Origin: Desulfobacteraceae bacterium
GTDB lineage: Bacteria > Desulfobacterota > Desulfobacteria > Desulfobacterales > SURF-15
DNA length: 64,000 bases
Reading direction: 5' to 3'
NCBI GenBank assembly: GCA_003599475.1
Contig: QZKK01000232.1
Location: 8,377 to 72,376 of the forward strand
The translations under genes and the position numbers were made by a program. The notes under the pieces were generated by a model. That model was not told the DNA's origin, made no database searches, and saw only the letters and a list, made by a program, of their open reading frames with translations. Of this stretch, positions 50,506 through 58,483 are shown in pieces; position 1 is the first letter of the stretch, and every line of letters starts with the position of its first letter.

Positions 50506-52023
50506 ATGACACAGAAGGTTCAAACGGCAATTTCTCCGACGCGCGCCGAAGATTATCCGGAATGGTACCAGCAGGCGGTTCGGGTCTCCGATCTGGCTGA
50601 ACGGTCTTCGGTCAGAGGCTGTATGGTCATCAAACCCTGGGGGTACGCGCTGTGGGAAAATATCGTGCGGGTGATGGATGATATGTTCAAGGAGACCGGC
50701 GTGAAGAATGCCTACTTCCCGCTGTTCATCCCGCTCAGCTTCCTCCAGCGGGAAGCCGAACATGTCGAGGGGTTTGCCAAGGAATGTGCGGTCGTCACCC
50801 ACCACCGGCTCGAAAAGGGTGCCGACGGCGGCCTCGTTCCCGCCGGAGCCCTCCAGGAGCCGCTGGTGGTGCGTCCCACTTCGGAAACCATCATCGGAGA
50901 TTCGTTCTCCCGCTGGGTCAGCAGCTATCGCGACCTTCCCCTGCTGATCAACCAATGGGCCAATGTGGTTCGCTGGGAGATGCGGACCCGGATATTCCTG
51001 CGGACCAGCGAGTTTCTGTGGCAGGAGGGTCATACCGTGCACGCAACCAAGGAGGAAGCCGTCGAACGGACGCGTTTGATGCTGGAGGTATACGCCCGGT
51101 GTGCGGAGCAATATCTGGCCATACCCGTCATCAAAGGGAGTAAAAGCGCTCTCGAAAGGTTCCCCGGCGCGGTGGACACCCTGTGCATCGAAGCCATGAT
51201 GCAGGACAGGAAGGCGCTTCAGGCAGGCACCTCTCACTTTCTGGGGCAAAACTTTGCCAAAGCTTCCGGCATCCGGTTTCAGACCGCCGATGAGAGGGAA
51301 GAGTATGCATGGACAACCTCCTGGGGTTCATCGACCCGACTGATCGGAGGGGTGATCATGACGCATGGGGACGACGACGGGATCGTTCTCCCGCCCAAAA
51401 TTGCCTCCGCTCACCTGATTCTGATGCCGATTGTACGAAAAGAATCGGAGCGGGCTGTTGTTATGGAGTATACCGATTCCCTGGCAAAGGAGCTTTCTGA
51501 GCTGACCTACGGCTATCGGCGGCTCCAGGTGGAGATCGATCGCCGCGATACGGGAGGCAGAGCGTGGGACTGGATCAAGAAGGGGGTCCCTGTCCGTGTG
51601 GAAATCGGACCCAGGGATATTGCCTCCGATTCGGTCTTCGTCGCACGTCGGGACCGCGACCCCAGGGAAAAAACCTCGATTCAAAGGAAGCGGTTTGTTT
51701 CCGAGATCTGCCGTATTCTCGATGACATCCAGGACAACCTGTTTCAGAAGGCGCTCCGGTTCAGAGAGGAAAACACCCGTCCGATCGACAATAAGGAGGA
51801 ATTCTATTCTTTTTTTACTCCGAGGGATCCGGTAAACTCGGAAATCCATGGAGGCTTTGCGTTATCTGCGTGGTGCGGCTCAAACGAGTGTGAGGAAAAA
51901 ATCAAACAGGACCTTTCGGTGACCATCCGGTGTATTCCCTTCGAGCCCGCCGGGGAAAACGCCAGGTGTATCGCATGCGGCAGGCAGAACAGCCCCCGAG
52001 TCGTTTTTGCAAAAGCCTACTAG
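50506..52023 (+). CDS. proS: Prolyl-tRNA synthetase, archaeal/eukaryotic type
   Basis: 505 residues of the ProS type-3 architecture: no editing insertion, class II motifs GVKNAYFPLFIPLSFLQ, motif 2 RWEMRTRIFLRTSEFLWQEG and motif 3 GVIMTHGDDDGIVLPP, followed by the anticodon domain and a C-terminal zinc-binding extension ending IACGRQNSPRVVFAKAY. Charges tRNA-Pro. AGAGGA upstream of the ATG. The last codon lies 14 nt before rel. Confidence 0.96.
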   Translation: MTQKVQTAISPTRAEDYPEWYQQAVRVSDLAERSSVRGCMVIKPWGYALWENIVRVMDDMFKETGVKNAYFPLFIPLSFLQREAEHVEGFAKECAVVTHHRLEKGADGGLVPAGALQEPLVVRPTSETIIGDSFSRWVSSYRDLPLLINQWANVVRWEMRTRIFLRTSEFLWQEGHTVHATKEEAVERTRLMLEVYARCAEQYLAIPVIKGSKSALERFPGAVDTLCIEAMMQDRKALQAGTSHFLGQNFAKASGIRFQTADEREEYAWTTSWGSSTRLIGGVIMTHGDDDGIVLPPKIASAHLILMPIVRKESERAVVMEYTDSLAKELSELTYGYRRLQVEIDRRDTGGRAWDWIKKGVPVRVEIGPRDIASDSVFVARRDRDPREKTSIQRKRFVSEICRILDDIQDNLFQKALRFREENTRPIDNKEEFYSFFTPRDPVNSEIHGGFALSAWCGSNECEEKIKQDLSVTIRCIPFEPAGENARCIACGRQNSPRVVFAKAY

Positions 52024-52037
52024 TCATTTACTGAACT

Positions 52038-54179
52038 ATGATCCGCATCAACGATATCCTTGACAAAGTCGTCGAGTATGACCCCCAGGCCGATGTGGGT
52101 GTCATCGAGCGGGCCTATATCTATTCCGCCAGGGTCCATGACGGGCAGGTGCGGCTGTCGGGAGAGCCCTACCTTTCGCATCCTTTGGAAGTTGCGGGAA
52201 TCCTGGCGGATATGAGGCTTGACACCGTCAGCGTGGCTGCAGGGCTTCTCCATGATGTCGTGGAAGACACGCACGCGACCCCCGAAGAGGTCAGCGAGCT
52301 GTTCGGGAAAGAAATCCATCATATCGTATCCGGTGTGACAAAGCTGAGCGTGCTTCCGCTGAAGGATTCTCAGGAACGCCAGGCAGACAGCATCCGAAAG
52401 ATGATCCTTGCCATGGCCGACGACATTCGAGTGATTCTGATCAAGCTGGCGGACCGGATCCACAACATGCGGACGCTTCGGTTCCATAAAGAAAAAAAAC
52501 AGATCTCCATCGCCCAGGAAACCCTCGACATCTATGCCCCGATTGCCGCCCGCCTGGGGATCTACTGGATCAAGACGGAACTTGAAAACAGCTCCTTTAT
52601 GTACCTTCAGCCGGATGATTTTCAAAATATCCGCTATCTAGTGGCCAAAGACAAAAAAGAGCGCGAGACCTACATCGAATCGGTGAAAGGCTTCATTCTC
52701 GAAAAACTGGCGGAGAGCGGTTTGCAGGGCGAAGTCTACGGGAGATATAAGAACTATTTCAGCATCTATCAGAAGATGACCACCCAGAACCTCGCCTTTG
52801 AGGAAGTCTACGATATCATCGCCTTCCGGATCATCCTGGAAACCATTCCCCAATGCTATGAAGCGCTAGGGCTGGTTCATTCGCTGTGGAAGCCGATCGC
52901 CCACAAGTTCAAAGACTATATCGGTTTTCCGAAACCGAACATGTACCAGTCCCTCCACACCACCGTCATCGGGCCGAATAATGAAAGAATCGAGCTTCAG
53001 ATTCGAACCCGGGAGATGGACAGGGTTGCAAACTCAGGAATCGCGGCCCACTGGGTTTACAAGGAAGGAAAGAAGCCGGACGCGAGGGCGGCCCAGACAT
53101 TCGCGTGGATCCAGAACCTGGTGGAGACTCAGGAGAACTTCCGCAATCCGAGCGAGTTCATGGAAAATCTCCGCATCGATCTTTTTCCGGACGATGTTTA
53201 CGTATTTACTCCCCGCGGCGAGATCAAATCGCTTCCCAGGGGTGCGACTCCCGTCGATTTTGCATATATGATCCATACCGAAGTCGGCAATCAGTGTTCG
53301 GGCGCCAAGGTCAACGGCCGGATGGTGCCGCTGCATTATGAGCTTCAAACCGGAGATGTGGTCTCCATCATCACCCAGAAAAACCGCCTGCCGAGCAAGG
53401 ACTGGCTCAACTACATAAAGACGAGCAAGGCCCGTTCCAAGATCCGGCAATGGATCAAGACACAGGAGAAGGATAAAAGCCTTGCGATGGGTCGGGAGAT
53501 GTGCGAGAAGGCGTTTCAAAAACACCGCCTCAACTTCACCACCCTGATGAAGACCGATGAGATGCTCAAGGCCGCCGAGGACTTCGGATTCAAGACCATC
53601 GATGATTTGGTTGCAAGCATCGGGTACGGAAAAATCACACCGCTTCAGGTCGTCAGCCGTTTTACTCAGAAGACGGATGCGCAAACGCCCGACGAATCGA
53701 TTCTAAACAAGATCATCGGGCGCGTACGGAAAAAAAAGCCGCATCAGGGTGTCGTGGTCAAGGGAGTGGACGATGTGCTGCTCCGTTTCGGCAAGTGCTG
53801 CCAGCCGGTCCCCGGGGATCCGATTACCGGCTATATCACCCGCGGGTTCGGAATCACCGTCCACAGGGCCACTTGCGTAAACGCTCTCAAGATGAACCCC
53901 GACCGCCAGATCGATGTGGAATGGAGCGAAGAGATCACGGAAACCTACCCGGTGCATATCCGGGTCCGTTCCTATGACCGCGTGGGTCTGTTGGCAGACA
54001 TCGCAGATGGGATCAGCAAAAACGGTGCGAACATCCTTCATGCATCCACGGAAACCAACAGCGATAAGATCGTCGACGGATTCTTCACCATTGCCGTAGA
54101 AGATACGGCCCATCTGAAAAGGGTCGTTTCGACGATCAAAAAAGTCAAATACGTTCAGGAAGTCCGGAGAGTCAACTGA
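52038..54179 (+). CDS. rel: Bifunctional (p)ppGpp synthase/hydrolase
   Basis: 713 residues with the full Rel/SpoT order: HD hydrolase (GLLHDVVEDTHATPEEV), synthetase (YGRYKNYFSIYQKM, VYDIIAFRIILET, FKDYIGFPKPNMYQSLHTTV, ELQIRTREM), TGS (VYVFTPRGEIKSLPRGATPV), helical and zinc-finger region (FGKCCQPVPGDPI) and ACT (VGLLADIADGISKNGANI). HD and synthetase key residues appear intact, predicting both activities. It sets stringent-response alarmone levels. Follows proS; convergent with rpmB 5 nt away. Confidence 0.95.
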   Translation: MIRINDILDKVVEYDPQADVGVIERAYIYSARVHDGQVRLSGEPYLSHPLEVAGILADMRLDTVSVAAGLLHDVVEDTHATPEEVSELFGKEIHHIVSGVTKLSVLPLKDSQERQADSIRKMILAMADDIRVILIKLADRIHNMRTLRFHKEKKQISIAQETLDIYAPIAARLGIYWIKTELENSSFMYLQPDDFQNIRYLVAKDKKERETYIESVKGFILEKLAESGLQGEVYGRYKNYFSIYQKMTTQNLAFEEVYDIIAFRIILETIPQCYEALGLVHSLWKPIAHKFKDYIGFPKPNMYQSLHTTVIGPNNERIELQIRTREMDRVANSGIAAHWVYKEGKKPDARAAQTFAWIQNLVETQENFRNPSEFMENLRIDLFPDDVYVFTPRGEIKSLPRGATPVDFAYMIHTEVGNQCSGAKVNGRMVPLHYELQTGDVVSIITQKNRLPSKDWLNYIKTSKARSKIRQWIKTQEKDKSLAMGREMCEKAFQKHRLNFTTLMKTDEMLKAAEDFGFKTIDDLVASIGYGKITPLQVVSRFTQKTDAQTPDESILNKIIGRVRKKKPHQGVVVKGVDDVLLRFGKCCQPVPGDPITGYITRGFGITVHRATCVNALKMNPDRQIDVEWSEEITETYPVHIRVRSYDRVGLLADIADGISKNGANILHASTETNSDKIVDGFFTIAVEDTAHLKRVVSTIKKVKYVQEVRRVN

Positions 54180-54184
54180 TCGAT

Positions 54185-54376
54185 TCAGGGGGCTTTTACG
54201 ACGCGGCCCGCCTTGATGCATCTGGTACAGACGACGATCTTTCTGACTTTGCCCTTTTCAATCGCCCGAACCCGTTGAAGATTGGGATTGAATCGGCGCT
54301 TTGTGACGTTGTGGGCGTGGCTGATATTGTGACCGGATACCGGTTGTTTTCCGCAGATTTCACACATTCGCGACAT
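54185..54376 (-). CDS. rpmB: 50S ribosomal protein L28
   Basis: 63 residues: [35 protein letters not shown] and VCTRCIKAG give the zinc-binding L28 form (CxxC twice). AAGGAG before the ATG. Stops 5 nt from the end of rel on the opposite strand. Confidence 0.96.
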   Translation of the reverse strand: MSRMCEICGKQPVSGHNISHAHNVTKRRFNPNLQRVRAIEKGKVRKIVVCTRCIKAGRVVKAP

Positions 54377-54430
54377 GGTTCGGACTCCTTCCAGTTTAGA
54401 AAATGCAAACTCCTATCTACAAACTTAACG

Positions 54431-54459
54431 TTTATACACCAGCTACTTTTGGAAGTAAA
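54431..54459 (-). promoter_or_regulatory. Probable rpmB promoter
   Basis: On the minus strand TTTACT, 17-nt spacer, TATAAA. The -10 fits five of six positions; the -35 fits four. The leader to rpmB would be about 50 nt. Confidence 0.45.
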
Positions 54460-54466
54460 GCATCAG

Positions 54467-55183
54467 CTACCAAAACTTCAGCTTCTGCAGCAGCCATCTC
54501 TTTTCCGGATCACCGTCCAACTTCCCCTCCGCCGCCCTTTGTTCCATCGTTTTCCGGCAGTCCGCAATATAAAGAAGCGCCTGGTGATGCAGTCCGACAT
54601 CCGGATAGTTCATCAGAACTGATTGAAAGCGATGCAAGGCGGCCTTGTAACGTTTGCTCTTGAGGTAAAATCTCCCGACGTACATATCGTGCCCTGCCAT
54701 GCTTTTCTGGCAGGCTGTCCGGTGTGCCAGCGCTTTCTTGGAAAATTCATTGTCGGGATAAGACTTGATCAGCCGATTGAACGTATCCAAAGCCTTCCGT
54801 GTATTCGCCTGATCCCGATCGATGGTGTCCACCTGTTCGAAGTAGCATTGCCCGATCTGATAGATCACATAGGGGATGGCCTCGTTCCGCGGATGGAGAC
54901 TTTCAAACTCCTCGTAAGCAACGATCGCTTCCGCATACGCCTCCTGATGGAAATGGGAATCGGCCAGCTTCAGTTCCGCCAGTATGGCGTATTTGCTGAA
55001 AGGATACCAATCTTTCAATTGTTCGAAAGCCTCGATGGCCTTCTCGTATTTTCCATCCTCGAAAGATTCCATTCCATCGGCGATGAGCTCGTTGGCGGAT
55101 CTCTCCTCCTTGCTCTGAAACCACGCGCATCCCGTGAACAGAAAAAAAGACGCGGCAAAAATGCATGCAATCCGCTTCATCAT
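54467..55183 (-). CDS. bamD: Outer-membrane assembly lipoprotein BamD
   Basis: 238 residues. Lipoprotein signal with lipobox LFTGC (Cys about 19), then TPR-like helices: ADGMESFEDGKYEKAIEAFEQ, LADSHFHQEAYAEAIVAYEE and VGRFYLKSKRYKAALHRFQS. BamD works with BamA in inserting beta-barrel proteins. Two adjacent ATGs can serve as start. Upstream on the same strand lies trxA (53 nt). Confidence 0.93.
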   Translation of the reverse strand: MMKRIACIFAASFFLFTGCAWFQSKEERSANELIADGMESFEDGKYEKAIEAFEQLKDWYPFSKYAILAELKLADSHFHQEAYAEAIVAYEEFESLHPRNEAIPYVIYQIGQCYFEQVDTIDRDQANTRKALDTFNRLIKSYPDNEFSKKALAHRTACQKSMAGHDMYVGRFYLKSKRYKAALHRFQSVLMNYPDVGLHHQALLYIADCRKTMEQRAAEGKLDGDPEKRWLLQKLKFW

Positions 55184-55236
55184 ACGACTGCTTCACCACC
55201 TGTTGTTGCCGATCCGATTCAGAACGGAACCGGATT

Positions 55237-55563
55237 TCAGGCAATTTTATTGAGACTCTCTTCCAGTTTGGATTTCGCCGTCATCCCCGTGATCTTTTCG
55301 GCCACTTTTCCGTCTTTGAAAAATATCAGAGTCGGAATCGCGCGAATTCCATACTTTCCCGGAGTCACGGGGTTTTCGTCCACATTGCATTTAAAAAATT
55401 TTACTCGATCTGCAAATGCCGTCGCCAGTTCCTCGACAGCCGGCGCAATGGCTTTGCACGGCCCGCACCAGGGCGCCCAGAAATCCACCAGCACAGGCTT
55501 GTCGGATTGCAGCACCTCTGTTTCGAAGTTTCCGTCACCAATTTCCAGGATGTTTTCTGCCAT
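55237..55563 (-). CDS. trxA: Thioredoxin
   Basis: 108 residues with VLVDFWAPWCGPCKAIAPAV (active-site WCGPC) and cis-Pro in YGIRAIPTLIFFKDG. General protein disulfide reductase. A good minus-strand promoter stands about 40 nt upstream. bamD follows downstream. Confidence 0.97.
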   Translation of the reverse strand: MAENILEIGDGNFETEVLQSDKPVLVDFWAPWCGPCKAIAPAVEELATAFADRVKFFKCNVDENPVTPGKYGIRAIPTLIFFKDGKVAEKITGMTAKSKLEESLNKIA

Positions 55564-55601
55564 GATAAGATGCCTTTCCTTTCGGCCGATAAGTTTTGCC
55601 T

Positions 55602-55630
55602 ACTATAGGGGTAGGGCACCGCATTGTCAA
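55602..55630 (-). promoter_or_regulatory. Promoter of trxA
   Basis: Minus strand TTGACA, 17-nt spacer, TATAGT: perfect -35 and five of six at -10. Leader of about 30 nt to the trxA start. Confidence 0.65.
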
Positions 55631-55681
55631 TACAGATGAGGGTCTTAAGGGTCTTAAGGACTCTAACCACCTGAAATGATT

Positions 55682-57277
55682 TTAAGCGGACGGATCAACC
55701 GTCAACGCCTTGAGGGTTTCATGCAATGCGGTATCCGGAACGTCATCTGTAACGAAAACATCCCCGATGTCGCGCAGCAGAACAATCCGCAGGCGACCTG
55801 CCTTCTTTTTCTTGTCGCTGCCCATGGCATGGAACAGCCGGTCTATGTCAAGATCTGCCGGAATGCGGTGAGGCAATCCGACATGAGTCAGTGCGGACTC
55901 GATTCGTTCCTGCAAAGCGGCCGAACAGCAGCCCAAGCGGACCGAAAGATTTGCAGCCGCGACAAGTCCCATGGCAACCGCTTCTCCATGGCCGATCCGA
56001 TGACTGCTGATGAGCTCGATGGCATGTCCGAAGGTATGTCCCAGGTTTAAGGTCTGGCGAATCCCCCGATCATAGGGATCTTCCTGTATAAGCCGCACTT
56101 TGACCTGAATGGCTTGTGCCACTAAGGTCTGCAGTTCGGGAAGCGGAGGCTGGAGAGCTCCCTCTTCCCGTTTCCAGTTCCCGTTTTCAACCCTCTTGAG
56201 CAGGTCCGTATCGGCAATCAGGCTGTGCTTGATAATTTCCGCCATTCCGGCTGCAAACTCTCGCTGGGGAAGGGTTTGCAGCGTTGCCACATCCGCAATC
56301 ACCGCCTTCGGCATTTTGAAAGCGCCGACCAGATTTTCGCCTTGAGGCAGATTCACGCTGACCTTCCCCCCGATGCTGGTGTCCGCCATCGCCAACAGGC
56401 TGGTGGGACATTGTACGCAGTCGACCCCACGCATGTAGATGGCGGCGACAAAGCCGGCCAGCTCGCTGATCACCGAGCCGCCAAGAGCGATTATGGTTCC
56501 GCTGCGGTCAAGCCCTTTTCCCACCAGTTCTTCGCAAATGGCCTGAACGGTATTCAACATTTTATGTTGCCCGCCGGGAAGCACCTGGACGATCATATCG
56601 ACTTTCCCGCAACTCTGACCGTACAAGGATCCGACTTGAGTGTCTGTTATAATGGCGGTTGGACCGCCGATTCCGGCCAGCTGGGCAACAGAAGGCAGAA
56701 TTCCGCCTCCGACGATGAAATCGTAGCGCACATCCGGAGCGGCGATGGACAGGTGCAGATCCCGGTTTACCTGAAAGATGGAGATGAGTTTTTGAGTCAC
56801 TTCATCCGGGCTTGCGGCAGAGGTTTCCAATTGCGAAAATCGACCGTAGGCTTCCTTGCGCTGGTGGAGCAGCTCGACGATACGGTCCATCGGATTCGAT
56901 GCTTCAAGCAGCGGTCTTTTAACCTGTGTATCTTTTGAAGCACGCTCCAGGATCTCTTCGGGAGTCGCCACAAGACAAAACACCCGACCCCGCCTGCTCA
57001 GCGCGGCTGCGTTGGCCGGATCGAGCATCAACCGACCGCCGGTAGAAATCACAAGCCCTTCCCTGTCGCCCAATTCCCGAGCCATGGCCGCTTCCATCTC
57101 GCGAAAGGCCGCTTCCCCCTTTTCACGGAAAATTTCGGCCACGCTCTGTCCGCAGCGGTCTTCGATCAGGTGGTCCGTATCGACAAAATCATACCCCAGT
57201 TGTTCCGCAAGGAGCTTACCCACCGTCGTTTTGCCGGTAGCCATGAATCCTGTTAAAATGACATTCGGCCTAGCCAT
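55682..57277 (-). CDS. aroKB: Fused shikimate kinase and 3-dehydroquinate synthase
   Basis: 531 residues. Residues 1-170: shikimate kinase with Walker A GFMATGKTTVG, DTDHLIED, and KRPLLEA lid; the shikimate-binding GGG reads STGGRLML. Residues 175-531: dehydroquinate synthase with ALGGSVISELAGFVAAIYMR (usually GGGVxGDLAG), IGGKVSVNLPQGENLVGAF, AEIIKHSLI, LNLGHTFGHAIE and HGEAVAMG, so zinc ligands are present. It joins steps two and five of the shikimate pathway in one protein. The leader 110-300 nt upstream contains a complete attenuator. The start MARPNVILTGFMA is family-typical. Confidence 0.94.
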   Translation of the reverse strand: MARPNVILTGFMATGKTTVGKLLAEQLGYDFVDTDHLIEDRCGQSVAEIFREKGEAAFREMEAAMARELGDREGLVISTGGRLMLDPANAAALSRRGRVFCLVATPEEILERASKDTQVKRPLLEASNPMDRIVELLHQRKEAYGRFSQLETSAASPDEVTQKLISIFQVNRDLHLSIAAPDVRYDFIVGGGILPSVAQLAGIGGPTAIITDTQVGSLYGQSCGKVDMIVQVLPGGQHKMLNTVQAICEELVGKGLDRSGTIIALGGSVISELAGFVAAIYMRGVDCVQCPTSLLAMADTSIGGKVSVNLPQGENLVGAFKMPKAVIADVATLQTLPQREFAAGMAEIIKHSLIADTDLLKRVENGNWKREEGALQPPLPELQTLVAQAIQVKVRLIQEDPYDRGIRQTLNLGHTFGHAIELISSHRIGHGEAVAMGLVAAANLSVRLGCCSAALQERIESALTHVGLPHRIPADLDIDRLFHAMGSDKKKKAGRLRIVLLRDIGDVFVTDDVPDTALHETLKALTVDPSA

Positions 57278-57387
57278 GGTTGTTTAAATCTCCAGTCGGG
57301 TTTGTCGGGACTCGCCCGGGTCATCATCGGATCGTCATCGGATAAGCACATGTACCTAAAAATATCCGAATGCGCCGGTCTGAAAAT

Positions 57388-57421
57388 AAAAAAGCCGCGG
57401 GCCTTTTTCTGCCTGCGGCTT
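57388..57421 (-). terminator. Attenuator terminator (segments 3:4) before aroKB
   Basis: On the minus strand AAGCCGCAGGC pairs with GCCCGCGGCTT (11 pairs, one G-U), loop of 8 nt, followed by six T. An intrinsic terminator lying between the promoter and aroKB, 110 nt before the start codon. It therefore cannot serve only as the end of the previous operon; it would block aroKB unless antiterminated. Confidence 0.85.
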
Positions 57422-57503
57422 GGAGCGCTTATTGTGTTGTTCTTATCTCAGAGCGCAGCCCAGGCAGACCGGCACCAATAATACCAGAAATAAAATCTGC
57501 CTG
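57388..57503 (-). promoter_or_regulatory. Aromatic-amino-acid attenuator of aroKB
   Basis: Four RNA segments on the minus strand: 1 = CAGGCAGA (57496-57503), 2 = TCTGCCTGGGCT (57457-57468), 3 = AGCCGCAGGCAGA (57408-57420), 4 = GCCCGCGGCTT (57392-57402). 1 pairs with 2 (8 perfect pairs), 2 with 3 (12 pairs, one bulge) and 3 with 4 (terminator). Segments 1 and 3 carry the same CAGGCAGA. A ribosome stalled at the aromatic codons of the leader covers 1 and frees 2 to bind 3, preventing termination; a ribosome reaching the leader stop covers 2 and lets 3:4 form. Structure read by hand; function inferred from the classic trp/phe model. Confidence 0.85.
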
Positions 57504-57519
57504 TTTCTATATTTGACAT
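57448..57519 (-). CDS. Aromatic-rich leader peptide of aroKB
   Basis: 23 codons. After MSNIETG comes R-F-Y-F-W-Y-Y-W, then C-R-S-A-W-A-A-L and TGA: eight of 23 residues are Phe, Tyr or Trp and seven of them fall within one eight-codon run. The stop lies 6 nt after segment 2 of the attenuator. AGGGAA is 15 nt before the ATG, a long distance; a TTG four codons upstream is an alternative start. The mix of all three aromatic amino acids suits a gene of the common shikimate pathway rather than a single terminal branch. Confidence 0.85.
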   Translation of the reverse strand: MSNIETGRFYFWYYWCRSAWAAL

Positions 57520-57553
57520 GTATAATACCAATTCCCTACTTTTATTCGTAATT

Positions 57554-57582
57554 TATATATTTTAATCATTTGGGATTGTCAA
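57554..57582 (-). promoter_or_regulatory. Promoter of the aroKB leader transcript
   Basis: Minus strand TTGACA (57577-57582), 17-nt spacer, TATATA (57554-57559). Transcription would begin about 30 nt before the leader ATG. Surrounding sequence is AT-rich, unlike the rest of the window. Confidence 0.7.
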
Positions 57583-57673
57583 TAGGTAACCTTAGGAAGT
57601 CTTAACTCGATCGACTGCAAATATAAAGAAGTTTTGATGAAAGGCGTCCCTTGCTGGAATCATGGAGAAGCGA

Positions 57674-58483
57674 TCAACAACCGCCTTTCAGATATTTCTC
57701 CGCGGCCCGGATGGCGCGGCGTGCATATTCTTCGGGGCCGCATTCCTTAACGCGACGATCGTGGGGGATCTCCAGCGAGTAAGGAACGATCGGCATGCAG
57801 GCGAGAATCTCCCGGGGGTTCAGACCGCCTTCTCCGGGGAAATACCGTTCGCTGCGTGCAACGTAGATAAGCCCCTCATTGTTCTCGGGCGCCGGCTCCA
57901 GCGCATCACAGAGATGAACGAAGTGGAACCATTCGCGGGGCAGTTTTTTCAGCTCCTCCAGGCTGGAGTTCGATCGAGCGAAGTGCAGGATATCCACGAG
58001 CACGCCGGCATTTGGGCGCTTGACCGCCTCGAGCACGGATACGGCCTCCGGCAACCCCCGGGTATCTGTCCACGGCAGGAACTCGAGATCGATGGTGAGC
58101 CCAAGCGGTGCGGCCAGGTCACAGAGTCTGGCAAAGCGCTGGTTCGCCCGCTCGCGGTCGGCGTCGGGGAGCTGCCCGATGACGCAGCGGGCTCCCAGTT
58201 CGGCGCCTGCTTCCAGGATCGGCAGAAACGTTTCGGGCTCCGTTTTCGGGTCCATGCGTGCCAATTCGAGGTCCAGAACGCCGACTCCCGTTTCCGCCAG
58301 CAGCCTTTTGGTCTCCTTCATGAGCCTGCGATCTTTCATCAGCGGATAAACCGGCTCGGTGGGGGTGACCGGGGTCAACCGCAAGCTGACGTACCGGTAC
58401 CCCGCTGCAGCGGCGATTTTCACCAGTTCGGGGGGGGACGATTGCAGCACCGTAAGATGAGCGAGCGAGAATTCATAGGTCAT
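57674..58483 (-). CDS. Sugar-phosphate isomerase/epimerase-like TIM barrel
   Basis: About 269 residues of the xylose-isomerase-like (AP-endonuclease 2) superfamily. Metal-binding positions can be seen as Glu in LTIDLEFLPW, Asp-His in LVDILHFARS, His in FVHLCDALE and Glu in YSLEIPHDRR. Such proteins isomerise or dehydrate sugar or inositol derivatives. The ATG overlaps the stop of the TctA gene. Last gene of the transport operon, suggesting that the imported compound is sugar-derived; not proven. Confidence 0.8.
   Translation of the reverse strand: MTYEFSLAHLTVLQSSPPELVKIAAAAGYRYVSLRLTPVTPTEPVYPLMKDRRLMKETKRLLAETGVGVLDLELARMDPKTEPETFLPILEAGAELGARCVIGQLPDADRERANQRFARLCDLAAPLGLTIDLEFLPWTDTRGLPEAVSVLEAVKRPNAGVLVDILHFARSNSSLEELKKLPREWFHFVHLCDALEPAPENNEGLIYVARSERYFPGEGGLNPREILACMPIVPYSLEIPHDRRVKECGPEEYARRAIRAAEKYLKGGC

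Noticed and set aside
57388..57421. The hairpin as terminator of the transporter operon ending at 57674
   Set aside because: A well-spaced promoter and an aromatic leader ORF lie between that operon and the hairpin, and a segment upstream is complementary to one stem arm. Attenuator function explains all parts better, though the hairpin may also stop read-through from upstream.
57511..57530. Plus-strand promoter TTGACA with TATAAT nearby
   Set aside because: The two boxes are too close together, and there is no plus-strand gene downstream.
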